From Faecalicatena sp. (GTDB lineage Bacteria; Bacillota; Clostridia; Lachnospirales; Lachnospiraceae), in NCBI GenBank assembly GCA_009774255.1, contig VSNK01000136.1:1-14430 (forward strand): 14,430 nt of DNA. The letters run 5' to 3'. Made by a program: the position numbers and the translations under genes. A model generated the notes under the pieces. That model saw nothing but the letters and a program-made list of their open reading frames with translations, had not been told where the DNA came from and did not search any database. Of this stretch, positions 1-7,207 are shown one piece after another (position 1 is the stretch's first letter; the number at the start of each line of letters is the position of its first letter).

Positions 1-27
1 ATATATTATTTTTTACTTACGGGATCA

Positions 28-54
28 TTAGCACTCATTTTATGCAAGTGCTAA
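28..54. promoter_or_regulatory. CIRCE operator (HrcA binding site)
   Basis: The site has a left arm TTAGCACTC (28-36), a nine-base spacer (37-45) and a right arm AAGTGCTAA (46-54). The known CIRCE consensus is TTAGCACTC, nine bases, GAGTGCTAA, so 17 of 18 arm bases match; the only difference is A for G at 46. The flanking A27 and T55 extend the symmetry. CIRCE is the operator of the heat-shock repressor HrcA and normally lies just upstream of groES-groEL or hrcA-grpE-dnaK. No heat-shock gene is inside the window and the gene to its right runs toward it, so the controlled gene probably starts left of position 1 on the minus strand. Confidence 0.85.
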
Positions 55-63
55 TAAAGGTAA

Positions 64-87
64 AAAGATGGCCTCTCGACCATCTTT
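64..87 (-). terminator. Rho-independent terminator of the transporter operon
   Basis: A perfect 8-bp inverted repeat, AAAGATGG (64-71) and CCATCTTT (80-87), encloses an 8-base loop. Read on the minus strand, the stem ends in a run of five T before ACC. It lies about 45 bases past the stop codon of the FtsX-like gene and before the CIRCE site, as expected for the end of the leftward operon. No T run follows the stem on the plus strand. Confidence 0.7.
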
Positions 88-131
88 CAAACTGAATCTG
101 CATTGTACAAATTCAACGTAGAGTATAATTT

Positions 132-1298
132 CTATTTTACTCTATCACAACTCTCACCACATATTCCTACTCTCCTAATCCGATGTCCAAGTGAAGCAAG
201 CCAGCCTCTCCCCTTTTTCTTCCTGCGAACCCGCAGGTGCAAAAGGAAATCCATGCAGACCAGCAGTATCAAAGCCCCTGCAAGAACCTCCGCCAGAATA
301 ACCCTCCGCCAAAGGCCAAACATCTTCTGCCAGACAAAAAACTCCTGATGAACGGCAAGACTTTGTATCTGCTCTGCCTTATCCTTAAAAAGCCTGCTGA
401 AAAATTCAAAATCCGACCAGTAGGTAGGCAGGTAATCGCTTCCCGGATCCGCCGCATTTACTCCCGCTATCATTATCACGAGCGCTGCCGCCAGACAGCA
501 CGGCAGGATACACCGCCTGCCGATCTCCGCCGCTTTGGCACCCATCCGTTCCTCCGCCTTTTCATTCTCTATCCTTTTTGGCTTCTTACGGGTTTTCCTC
601 GAAGCCGCAATTCCAATCACAATCAGAGAAACTGCCAGAATCATAAAATACAGCAGACTATCCAGAACATAATACAGCTGGCCGTCTATCTGCTGACCGT
701 CAGTGCTTCCAAATAGCGCTTCTATGATACTGACCGCCTGATTGACAGACTGGTTCTCCTCTTTTTTGCGCACCGTAATCCCGTCAAATACTTCCCCTTC
801 CTCTGCCGGAATCACACAGATAGGAGCACTCCCTTTCAGCACTCCGGCAATCTGCCAGCTCTTTTCATCCATTCTGACTTCCAGACCCAGCACATTATCC
901 GAACCAAACAACTGCCGGACCGTATCCTGGTCAAGCAGACAGACATTCTTTTCCCCTTCCGTAAAATACCTTCCGACAGCCAACTCCTTTCCAAAGACAG
1001 CGGCCGGCTGCCCCTTCATCTGATAGCAGGATACTTTCCGGTCGTGCCCGGTATCCTCGGATAACACCTTGAAATCCCCGCATGCTCTCCAGACTGCCCC
1101 TTCTGAAAAAATCTCACTGTCTTCACTTTTTTTCCATTGCTCAAAAGCCGTTTCTGTCACTGCCCCTGCCGGATAAGATAAGGAAATCATGTCTGCCTGT
1201 TCCTTTAACCGCAAAAGCCCGTTTATAATCCAGATATTTACCATGACAAATACCAGCATCAGCACCAGGATTCTGACTTTCTGCCATCTTATTTTCAT
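132..1298 (-). CDS. MacB/FtsX-like ABC permease subunit without ATPase domain
   Basis: The 388-residue protein has the topology of the MacB/FtsX family: one helix (about residues 8-28), an extracytoplasmic domain (about 30-210), then three helices (about 212-232, 263-283 and 333-355). The domain carries a stretch typical of the MacB periplasmic core: GRYF near 109, then VCLLDQDTVRQLFG, then a WQIAGVLKG strand near 148-156. Such permeases form a mechanotransmission ABC transporter with a separate or fused ATPase and a MacA-like adaptor; the gene just upstream encodes such an adaptor. No nucleotide-binding motif is present here. I chose ATG at 1298, preceded by AGGTGAG. A longer in-frame ATG at 1376, 8 bp after the adaptor stop, is possible but has a weak ribosome site. 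It is the last gene of the operon. Family is fairly sure, transported substrate unknown. Confidence 0.65.
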   Translation of the reverse strand: MKIRWQKVRILVLMLVFVMVNIWIINGLLRLKEQADMISLSYPAGAVTETAFEQWKKSEDSEIFSEGAVWRACGDFKVLSEDTGHDRKVSCYQMKGQPAAVFGKELAVGRYFTEGEKNVCLLDQDTVRQLFGSDNVLGLEVRMDEKSWQIAGVLKGSAPICVIPAEEGEVFDGITVRKKEENQSVNQAVSIIEALFGSTDGQQIDGQLYYVLDSLLYFMILAVSLIVIGIAASRKTRKKPKRIENEKAEERMGAKAAEIGRRCILPCCLAAALVIMIAGVNAADPGSDYLPTYWSDFEFFSRLFKDKAEQIQSLAVHQEFFVWQKMFGLWRRVILAEVLAGALILLVCMDFLLHLRVRRKKKGRGWLASLGHRIRRVGICGESCDRVK

Positions 1299-1384
1299 TC
1301 TCTCACCTATGCCTGTTTCCATACAAAATGCATTGATCCCATTCTTATCACTTTCATAGATAATTATCATCCGCATATCCGTTT

Positions 1385-2788
1385 TTACTCTTTCAGCCTT
1401 ACCCGGTCTCCTTCTACCACATACTTTTCAGATGATACAATCACCTGATCCGTGTTCGTAAGCGTGGAAGTGATTGCCGCACTTTTCGCATCTTTCTCTA
1501 ACACAGTAACCGGAACGCGCTTTGCAGTCTGCAGCGTGCCAAGCATACGGTCTTCCTCGGAAAGAACCAGACAGTACGCTTCATTTGCATCTTCCCGCAG
1601 TGCGCTAAGCGGAATAATCTGGTCATACTCTTTTTCTGATGAGGTCTCAATACTCCAGGTAAACTGTTCCCCGCCTCCCACATTTGTATTCTCCGGAAGC
1701 GGCGCCCGCCAGAATGTCTGCATAGAAGAAGCGCCCTGGCCTGCCGCGTCATCCCCGCTGCCTGCCCCTGCTGTTTCTCCCGTCTCCATTCCTATGGATT
1801 CAATCTTTACGGTTTTTTTCTTCCCTGCTGCAAGCTGGACTCCCACTTCGGCGCCGACCTTTAATTTTTCTTTATCTTCTGCCTTGACCATGCCCTTTAG
1901 CTGGAAACCGCCACTCCCAGTCACAAAGATTTCCGAGCCTGTAGTCACCGCGCCGGCCTGCACGCCAACCTGCAATACGGTACAATCTGAAACTGCGCAG
2001 ATCTTACCGTCTGCCGCCTGATAGGACAAAAGCCGTTCCAGCTCCTTTCTGGCCTGTTCAACCTGCACCTGCGCTGCTTCGGCTCCTAAAAGCGCCGCCT
2101 GGGCCGCATTTGCTGCATTCGTATTCTGGGCCGCGTCCTCCTGTCTTGCCAGTTCATAAGCATTTTGCGCCTGGTTTACGGCCTGCTGGGCTGTCTGCAC
2201 TCCTGCATTCGCTTCCTGAAGTGCCGCTTCCAGCTCCTGCTTCTTCGCAGCAACGCCGTCCTCTTCCCCATCCGGTACAGGCGAATTGATAAACTGGTTG
2301 TAGGCTGCCTCCGCCTCCGCCGCTTTCTGCTGGGCCGTCTGAAGCCCAAGCTGCGCCTCGGAAAGCGTCTGTCCTGCCCCTGTCGTTGCCGGAACCCTCG
2401 CCGGTTCCCTGGCAGACACCTGCTGCTGTGATACCTGCAATTCTAACTGGTTCAGTTCAGCCTGTTTCTTATCAATTGACTGCTGCAGATACTCCTTACG
2501 GAATTGAACCAGACGCTCCCCCGCTTTTACCGTGCTTCCCGGATCTGCCACCCATTCCACCTGCTGTTCAGGCCATAAAAATATCTGGTCCTGCTGAACC
2601 GTCACCACAGTACCGTTCCCATCGTAAGAATAAGACAGCTTTCCCCGTCCCACCTTCTCTACTCCCACCTGAGCTACCAGCATAGAGGCTGCCGCTCTGG
2701 AAATAACCCCGCCGGCCGCCATAATGATCAGAAATCCGGCAATCATCCGAATCATCCATTTTTGATTTATCTTTTTTTTCCTGTCCAC
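1385..2788 (-). CDS. HlyD/MacA-like membrane fusion (adaptor) protein
   Basis: This 467-residue protein has a basic N-terminus, one membrane helix (about 14-35) and an extracellular part. A first lipoyl-type half lies at about 53-98 (GSTVKAGERLVQF), followed by a long Ala/Gln/Glu-rich alpha-helical hairpin (about 100-255), a second lipoyl half (about 258-290, SDCTVLQVGVQAGAV) and beta-barrel-like domains. This is the order seen in HlyD, MacA and YknX adaptors. An acidic, Gly/Ser/Ala-rich insert sits in the C-terminal third. It probably links the FtsX-like permease encoded next to it with an extracellular partner. The start is GTG at 2788 with GGAAGG nine bases upstream; the longer open frame to 3022 overlaps the preceding permease gene and lacks a ribosome site. 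Confidence 0.8.
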   Translation of the reverse strand: MDRKKKINQKWMIRMIAGFLIIMAAGGVISRAAASMLVAQVGVEKVGRGKLSYSYDGNGTVVTVQQDQIFLWPEQQVEWVADPGSTVKAGERLVQFRKEYLQQSIDKKQAELNQLELQVSQQQVSAREPARVPATTGAGQTLSEAQLGLQTAQQKAAEAEAAYNQFINSPVPDGEEDGVAAKKQELEAALQEANAGVQTAQQAVNQAQNAYELARQEDAAQNTNAANAAQAALLGAEAAQVQVEQARKELERLLSYQAADGKICAVSDCTVLQVGVQAGAVTTGSEIFVTGSGGFQLKGMVKAEDKEKLKVGAEVGVQLAAGKKKTVKIESIGMETGETAGAGSGDDAAGQGASSMQTFWRAPLPENTNVGGGEQFTWSIETSSEKEYDQIIPLSALREDANEAYCLVLSEEDRMLGTLQTAKRVPVTVLEKDAKSAAITSTLTNTDQVIVSSEKYVVEGDRVRLKE

Positions 2789-2814
2789 TTCGTCAATCCT
2801 TCCATAATTAGTGT

Positions 2815-2835
2815 CTTGTCTCGTTGACAGACAAG
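2815..2835 (-). other. Intercistronic mRNA hairpin
   Basis: Perfect 7-bp arms CTTGTCT and AGACAAG enclose a 7-base loop in the 77-bp gap between the second permease gene and the adaptor gene. No T run follows it on either strand, so it is not a classical terminator. It lies about 27 bases upstream of the adaptor's GTG start and might act as an RNA stability or processing element separating importer genes from exporter-like genes. Confidence 0.4.
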
Positions 2836-2865
2836 CGAACCCATACATATCCCTGTAAAAAGTGG

Positions 2866-3708
2866 TTAAGCCTTCACCCCGGATGCCACAATCCCCTGTT
2901 CCAGGCTGTCCTGGCCATAGAAGAACAAAAGCAGCGCCGGAAGCAGTGTTACGATGGATGCCGCAAAAGCTGCCGCAATCTCCGTATTTACCATCTGCGG
3001 CAGATAAAGCGACAGGGGCCACAGTGCCTCTGTTTTAAGGTATGTCATTGGCTGTTCGATTGTATTCCAGTATTCCAGGAATCCCAGTATCAGGATAGAG
3101 AAAATACCTGGCATCCCCAGCGGTATGCCCATAGATACAAATATCCTTAAGTCCCCGGCGCCGTCAATCTTTGCCGCCTCCAACAGTTCCTTCGGAATAC
3201 CTGCAAAGGTCTTCTGCAGGATAAATACCGGCAGTGTGGAGAAAATACCCGGCAGGATCACCGCCGCACGGGTGTCCATTAAGTCCATCGTATTCAGGAC
3301 CAGATACCCGGATACCATTGTTACCTGAAACGGCAGGATCATCAGAAGCATATAAAGAAACCACAGCACCTTTTTCCCCGGAAAACGGAACTGGGCAAAT
3401 GCCCATGCCGCAGGCACCGCTGCAAGGAGCTGCCCTGCCAGTACCAGGATGGTCTGTATCATGGAATTCCAGAAAGCGGTAAAATACTCCGGCGAATCCA
3501 ACAAAAGGCGGACATACGCGCGCAATGTCGGGTACATGGGGAAAACACGCAGTTTTGCACTTTCCCCATAATCTGCAAGCACCGCGCCGCATGTTTCCAG
3601 AAGTTCCTGTCTTCCCATCAGAGAATTTGCAGTAAGCATAAAGAGCGGAAATACCATAACCGCAAGGACAATCAGAAGGAACACCCTAAGAGCCCACTGC
3701 ACCAGCAC
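2866..3708 (-). CDS. ABC transporter permease, MalG/UgpE type
   Basis: The 280-residue integral membrane protein is of the carbohydrate importer class (binding-protein-dependent transport inner membrane component). It has an N-terminal helix (about 7-27), an extracellular loop, then a core of five helices. The cytoplasmic EAA loop, which docks on the ATPase, is clear at about 177-199: EAAKIDGAG followed by IPLGMPG. The start is GTG at 3708, one base after the stop codon of the partner permease; GGAGG lies 7 bases upstream inside that gene's last codons, so translation is coupled. An upstream ATG at 3765 would add 19 polar residues and is less likely. It should form a heterodimer with the preceding permease. 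No substrate can be named, and no MsmX/UgpC-type ATPase gene is nearby. Confidence 0.88.
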   Translation of the reverse strand: MLVQWALRVFLLIVLAVMVFPLFMLTANSLMGRQELLETCGAVLADYGESAKLRVFPMYPTLRAYVRLLLDSPEYFTAFWNSMIQTILVLAGQLLAAVPAAWAFAQFRFPGKKVLWFLYMLLMILPFQVTMVSGYLVLNTMDLMDTRAAVILPGIFSTLPVFILQKTFAGIPKELLEAAKIDGAGDLRIFVSMGIPLGMPGIFSILILGFLEYWNTIEQPMTYLKTEALWPLSLYLPQMVNTEIAAAFAASIVTLLPALLLFFYGQDSLEQGIVASGVKA

Positions 3709-3709
3709 T

Positions 3710-4645
3710 TTATATCCTCCGCTCTTCGATTTTCTTTGTATGATTTTTCCACCATTCTTCCGCACCCAGTATCCCTCCTGTCAGAATGACTAACATCACA
3801 GCCGCCGCCGTCATCTTCTGGATATCCAGATTCACAAACCAGTTGTTGAAAAGATGCTGCAGCATATAAATACTCTCATGGGGATAATCTCCCGCCAGCA
3901 GATACGCCTCCCGGAATACCCGGAATGCGTTTACAAACGAAAGGAGCCCCGTTACAAATGTTGTTTCTTTTAACTGCGGCAGGGTAATATACCAGAAACA
4001 GGCCCATTCTCCCGCCCCCTGTACCCTTGCCGCCTCATACTGCTCCTCCGGAATCGCGCCAAGCCCCGCGAGCCAGAGTATCATGTCATAGCCAAGATTC
4101 TTCCATATATAACAGGCAACCAGTATCCAGAACGCCGAGTCAGACGCAAGCCAGTCACGTCCAGTAATCCCGAATATTCCTACAAACTGCCCAAGCCATC
4201 CTTTTTCATCAAATACCATCTGAAAGAAAACCACTACAGATGCCGCCGGAATCGCCATCGGAAGAAGGAACCCTGTCTTCATCCATCTCTGGAACTTTGT
4301 CACATGGCCTACTAAAACCGCTGTGCCAAGCGACAGGACCAGAAGCAGGGGAAGGCAGACCGCCATGAATCTCGCCGTATTTCCTGCTGCCAGTCGAAAC
4401 GCCTCATTCTCCACCACCATCCGGTAGTTTTCCATGCCCACAAATCCGCTGCCTACTGCCTGCTGAAAAGACCTTTTGACAACATCCATAAATGGAATGA
4501 GCACGAAGCCCCCCGTCCCCAGAAGACTTGGGAGCAGGAACAGGTATCCGTTCCTGACCTCCCTGCCTTGTCTTTCCGATCTCTTTTTATTCCGCAAGGT
4601 ACGTATCCACTTTCTGTGCGATGTTTTTTGCTGCCGTTTTTGCAT
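3710..4645 (-). CDS. ABC transporter permease, MalF/UgpA type
   Basis: The 311-residue protein has a very basic N-terminal tail (about 1-32), then a helix (about 33-53), an extracellular loop, and a core of further helices. The EAA loop lies at about 204-223, EAARVQGAG followed by WYITLP, as in MalF/UgpA subunits of carbohydrate-type importers. The start is ATG at 4645 with GGGAGG 8 bases upstream, inside the solute-binding protein gene, giving a 59-bp overlap. No ATG or GTG after that gene's stop codon would keep the first helix. It pairs with the MalG/UgpE-type permease encoded directly downstream. The substrate is unknown; membership in this class does not prove a sugar substrate. Confidence 0.85.
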   Translation of the reverse strand: MQKRQQKTSHRKWIRTLRNKKRSERQGREVRNGYLFLLPSLLGTGGFVLIPFMDVVKRSFQQAVGSGFVGMENYRMVVENEAFRLAAGNTARFMAVCLPLLLVLSLGTAVLVGHVTKFQRWMKTGFLLPMAIPAASVVVFFQMVFDEKGWLGQFVGIFGITGRDWLASDSAFWILVACYIWKNLGYDMILWLAGLGAIPEEQYEAARVQGAGEWACFWYITLPQLKETTFVTGLLSFVNAFRVFREAYLLAGDYPHESIYMLQHLFNNWFVNLDIQKMTAAAVMLVILTGGILGAEEWWKNHTKKIEERRI

Positions 4646-6836
4646 CAACATTTCCTCCCAGACATTCATCTGCCTCTGTCTGATAAATATTCCAGATGAC
4701 ACAGTCCTGTGTAGCCGGCTTCTCTAATGTGCGGCATATGGCAATCAGGCCATCGACCTCCTCTTCCGTCGGGTAGCTTACATCCAACACAATCTCTTCC
4801 TCGCCTTCAAACTTCCAGCTTGACATGGTCACAAGCCCTGTTGCATATTCACTTGCCAGCTCCTCCTTGAGGATTCCCATTCCGGATTCCAATACCGACA
4901 GTCCGTCTCCTACTGGCTTGCCCTGTACTTCCGGCGAAAACAGATACTTCACAAATTCCTCTGCGATGTCCTTCTGCTTTGTGTCTTTATTAATTCCTAT
5001 GATACCTTTCGGTATATAAAGCCCATCCAGTGTATCCGGTGAAAGACTCATCTGACGCATAAGCGTATACGGGGTCATCATATCCGTCACGCTTGCAATC
5101 TTACTGGTGGCGACGCTGTCCGAATGGTTGATAATGGCTGCGCTTCCTCCGTTGCTGAACATATCCTGCTGGAAAATCTTTGCCGCCGTTCCCATATCCA
5201 TCTGGGCCGACCCGTCCTCGTCGAATATTTCCGCCCGCGCATTTGCCGCAATCTTAACTTCTATCTCCAGCAGGTCTGCCAGCTTCTCCTGGTCAACCTT
5301 GCCGTCCTTATTAATAATCTCATCCTGATACATCTGGAATAAGAAATCACGGATATAATCCCTCTGCGCAATTCCAAATATGCTTGCCTGGGGATGCTCT
5401 TCCAAGTAGGATTTCAGGCTGTCAAGGGATGACAGCGCTGCCTTTGTATTTTCATCCCCGTATATCACCGGCACGCTGAATTTCACCGGCATCCCGTATA
5501 TCTTTCCATCCTTCTGCGCTGTGCTTTTCAATATGGATTCCAGATACGTCTCCTGCGCTGTCAGCCCATCTGCCAGGTCTGTCAGGTCAGCCAGGATTCC
5601 TTTCTCAATATACGACTCTGCCGAGAGACCGTCTAACAGAAGTACATCCGCCCCGTTTCCTCCAAGCAGCTCTGTATTCAGGGTACGGATATCGTCCATG
5701 GTAATCCCTTCCTCTTTCCCCGAAGTCAGGAATTCTACTTTAACATCCGGATGTGCCTTCTGGAATCCGAGAAGCGCATCCTCTACCGTCGCATTTTCCG
5801 AAAGGCCGAATACCCTCAGCGTATTTTCGGGAACCGCCATTGCCTCGGCGTCATACGCATAATGCATAAGGCTCCACGTTGACGCTTTCGGCTGACTGTA
5901 GAGGACATAAAAATCATCCTCCTGCCCTTTTATGAATCCCGCTATACGGTTCAAAGAAGAGCCCATTGACGCCATCGTGCCATCCAGGATTACTTCTCCA
6001 ACCTCATTGCCCAATACCATCCGCATGATACCTTCTCCGGAAATGATGTACCAGTTTTCTTCATTCCCACACATCATGATCCCTTCCTGCTGGTCAATCT
6101 TCATCGTGCCCTTCTCTGCTGCCCCAGGATCATAGATCGTAACCACGCCATCCTCCGTATTTGCTGCCATATCCCCGTTTTCCGCCGCAAAAAGCATCCT
6201 CTGCTCACTGGAACTGCCTTCTACACTGTTAAGCTCCTGCATAACCTCCATCGAAGAGGCGTCGATCACTACCACCTTTGACTGGTACATGTCACTCAGC
6301 CAGTAGTTCCCTGCTCCGTCAACCTGAAGATTGGTCACCGCAGGATACCCGTTATCGCCCTGCTGGCTAAGATAAGGAATAGACTGCTCAGTACCAGTCT
6401 GTCCGTCCTCACTTTTTGCAATATGCGTAAGCATCTCTTCGTCCGTACTTCTTGCAATCTGTGCCCCCTCTTTTGTTTCCTGTATCTCCTGCAGACGGAG
6501 GTTCTGCCCTCCGTAAAGCTGGCCAATCCAGTCCAGCGGGGTCTGTTCCCAGTTCCCTTCCTTATATTCATAACGGAATACCTTCGTATCTTCTGCCTCT
6601 GAAAATAGAACCGGGTTTCCATCCTTTGACTTTGCCATGTTCAGGATCTTCTCCCCCTCCTGTATCGGCAGTTCCATATCATTCTCCACATAACGGCCCT
6701 TCACAGAAGTATTCTCTTTATTCTGTTCTTCCGTTTTTCCCTTGCCGCAGCCGGATAATAAACCTGCTGCCAATACGGCAGATAACAAAAATGCCGCCGT
6801 ACGCTTTACGTATCTTCCATGCCTTCCCATATTCAT
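4587..6836 (-). CDS. Lipoprotein: propeller-like N-terminal domain plus extracellular solute-binding domain
   Basis: The 749-residue protein starts with a lipoprotein signal peptide: KR near 11-12, a hydrophobic stretch, and lipobox LLSGC with the lipid-bearing cysteine at 30. Residues about 50-335 consist of repeated short strands such as NYWLSDMYQSKVVVID and GVVTIYDPG, resembling a beta-propeller. Residues about 338-749 resemble family 1 solute-binding proteins: RVFGL, a segment around FQKAHPDVKVEFL, ADVLLLDGLSAESYIEKGILADLTD, and a late FVKYLFSPEVQGK helix. Typical family members have 400-450 residues, so the front half is extra. The start at 6836 has GGGAGA 8 bases upstream. As first gene of the operon it probably feeds the MalF/MalG-type permeases. 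The binding half is secure; the propeller reading is inference. Confidence 0.82.
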   Translation of the reverse strand: MNMGRHGRYVKRTAAFLLSAVLAAGLLSGCGKGKTEEQNKENTSVKGRYVENDMELPIQEGEKILNMAKSKDGNPVLFSEAEDTKVFRYEYKEGNWEQTPLDWIGQLYGGQNLRLQEIQETKEGAQIARSTDEEMLTHIAKSEDGQTGTEQSIPYLSQQGDNGYPAVTNLQVDGAGNYWLSDMYQSKVVVIDASSMEVMQELNSVEGSSSEQRMLFAAENGDMAANTEDGVVTIYDPGAAEKGTMKIDQQEGIMMCGNEENWYIISGEGIMRMVLGNEVGEVILDGTMASMGSSLNRIAGFIKGQEDDFYVLYSQPKASTWSLMHYAYDAEAMAVPENTLRVFGLSENATVEDALLGFQKAHPDVKVEFLTSGKEEGITMDDIRTLNTELLGGNGADVLLLDGLSAESYIEKGILADLTDLADGLTAQETYLESILKSTAQKDGKIYGMPVKFSVPVIYGDENTKAALSSLDSLKSYLEEHPQASIFGIAQRDYIRDFLFQMYQDEIINKDGKVDQEKLADLLEIEVKIAANARAEIFDEDGSAQMDMGTAAKIFQQDMFSNGGSAAIINHSDSVATSKIASVTDMMTPYTLMRQMSLSPDTLDGLYIPKGIIGINKDTKQKDIAEEFVKYLFSPEVQGKPVGDGLSVLESGMGILKEELASEYATGLVTMSSWKFEGEEEIVLDVSYPTEEEVDGLIAICRTLEKPATQDCVIWNIYQTEADECLGGNVDAKTAAKNIAQKVDTYLAE

Positions 6837-6927
6837 TCACATAATCTCCCTTCATACATAATGCGCAGTTTATGAACAGCTGCACGCCAGCTTGCTGAAA
6901 GCAGGCAGGTCATAAATGCTATCTACC

Positions 6928-6933
6928 ACTATA
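6928..6933 (-). promoter_or_regulatory. Possible -10 element of the transporter operon
   Basis: TATAGT on the minus strand matches five of six bases of the TATAAT consensus and lies about 90 bases before the operon's first start codon. No good TTGACA-like box is found 16-18 bases upstream, so the promoter may depend on an activator. The call rests on one hexamer. Confidence 0.25.
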
Positions 6934-6986
6934 CACATTTTTCCTCAAAAAGACTTCCAAGAACAAAACTACTTTTCCGCCCTTTG

Positions 6987-7003
6987 TTAAGGTTTTTTTG
7001 AGG
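6987..7003 (+). repeat. 11-bp direct repeat, possible response regulator site
   Basis: TTAAGG (6987-6992) and TTGAGG (6998-7003) are 11 bp apart, one helical turn, and separated by five T. OmpR-family regulators commonly bind such tandem half-sites. The arrangement resembles the repeat at 7808-7825 read on the minus strand, TTAGAG, five T, TTAGAG. It lies about 55 bp upstream of the possible -10 of the transporter operon but points away from it, and overlaps the end of the coding remnant, so its role is uncertain. Confidence 0.3.
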
Positions 7004-7094
7004 TTTCCATCATCTCACAGCATTTTACATTCACCACCGCCCCAGACTCTGGCTCCTCCACATCTGCCTTGATTCCTCCCCTGTAATCAAGAGG
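6987..7094 (-). pseudogene. Coding remnant resembling a histidine kinase C-terminus
   Basis: A 33-codon stretch without start codon runs from a TAG (7095-7097) to TAA (6987-6989). The peptide contains DYRGGIKADVEEP followed by ESGAVVNVKC. The pattern GGxI, an acidic linker, SGA and a hydrophobic strand resembles the last strands of a histidine kinase ATPase domain. If correct, a kinase gene once preceded the transporter operon and most of it was deleted. The stretch is short and a chance open frame remains possible. Confidence 0.25.
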
Positions 7095-7097
7095 ATG

Positions 7098-7149
7098 CTA
7101 AAAAGAGCCCTGCCGGAAAATGATTTGTTTCCCGACGAGCCCTTTTTAG
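7098..7149 (-). terminator. Rho-independent terminator of the small lipoprotein gene
   Basis: A long imperfect palindrome has outer arms that begin CTAAAAAG and end CTTTTTAG. On the minus strand the stem includes eleven pairs from AAAAAGGGCTC, counting G-U pairs, then a broken inner stem and a loop near CAAATCA, and ends in a run of five T. It begins about 58 bases past the stop of the lipoprotein gene. The plus strand also ends in five T, so it may work in both directions. Confidence 0.65.
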
Positions 7150-7207
7150 TACCATCTCATATTATGTACATCCAGTCCATCCTGCCAATATATAACAGCT
7201 CATCTGC

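Larger units (their letters stand above)
6837..7207. other. 371-bp gap: operon leader, coding remnant and terminator
   Basis: No intact gene is seen here. On the minus strand the gap holds a terminator-like stem (7098-7149), a 33-codon open remnant (6987-7094), an 11-bp direct repeat (6987-7003), a -10-like TATAGT (6928-6933) without a convincing -35, and a leader hairpin (6886-6906, 8-bp stem with one mismatch) shortly before the ribosome site of the lipoprotein gene. The transcription start of the five-gene operon is probably near 6920, but the promoter call is weak. Confidence 0.5.

Noticed and set aside
119..144. 7-bp inverted repeat TAGAGTA / TACTCTA at the end of the FtsX-like gene
   Set aside because: The arms are AT-rich, the loop is 12 bases and no T run follows; the terminator at 64-87 is far better.
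103..716. Plus-strand open frames opposite the FtsX-like gene
   Set aside because: They lie almost wholly over a well-formed four-helix protein on the other strand and have no ribosome site or domain.
1452..2021. 189-codon plus-strand open frame opposite the adaptor gene
   Set aside because: No recognisable domain, and it lies wholly inside the HlyD-like gene; Ser/Pro-rich composition is typical of an antisense shadow.
2789..3022. Longer start for the HlyD-like gene at 3022
   Set aside because: It would overlap the MalG-type permease gene by more than 150 bases and add a non-homologous peptide; GTG 2788 has a good ribosome site.
7068..7091. Perfect 7-bp inverted repeat CTTGATT / AATCAAG
   Set aside because: The stem is AT-rich with a 10-base loop and has no T run or promoter context; it may be chance inside the coding remnant.
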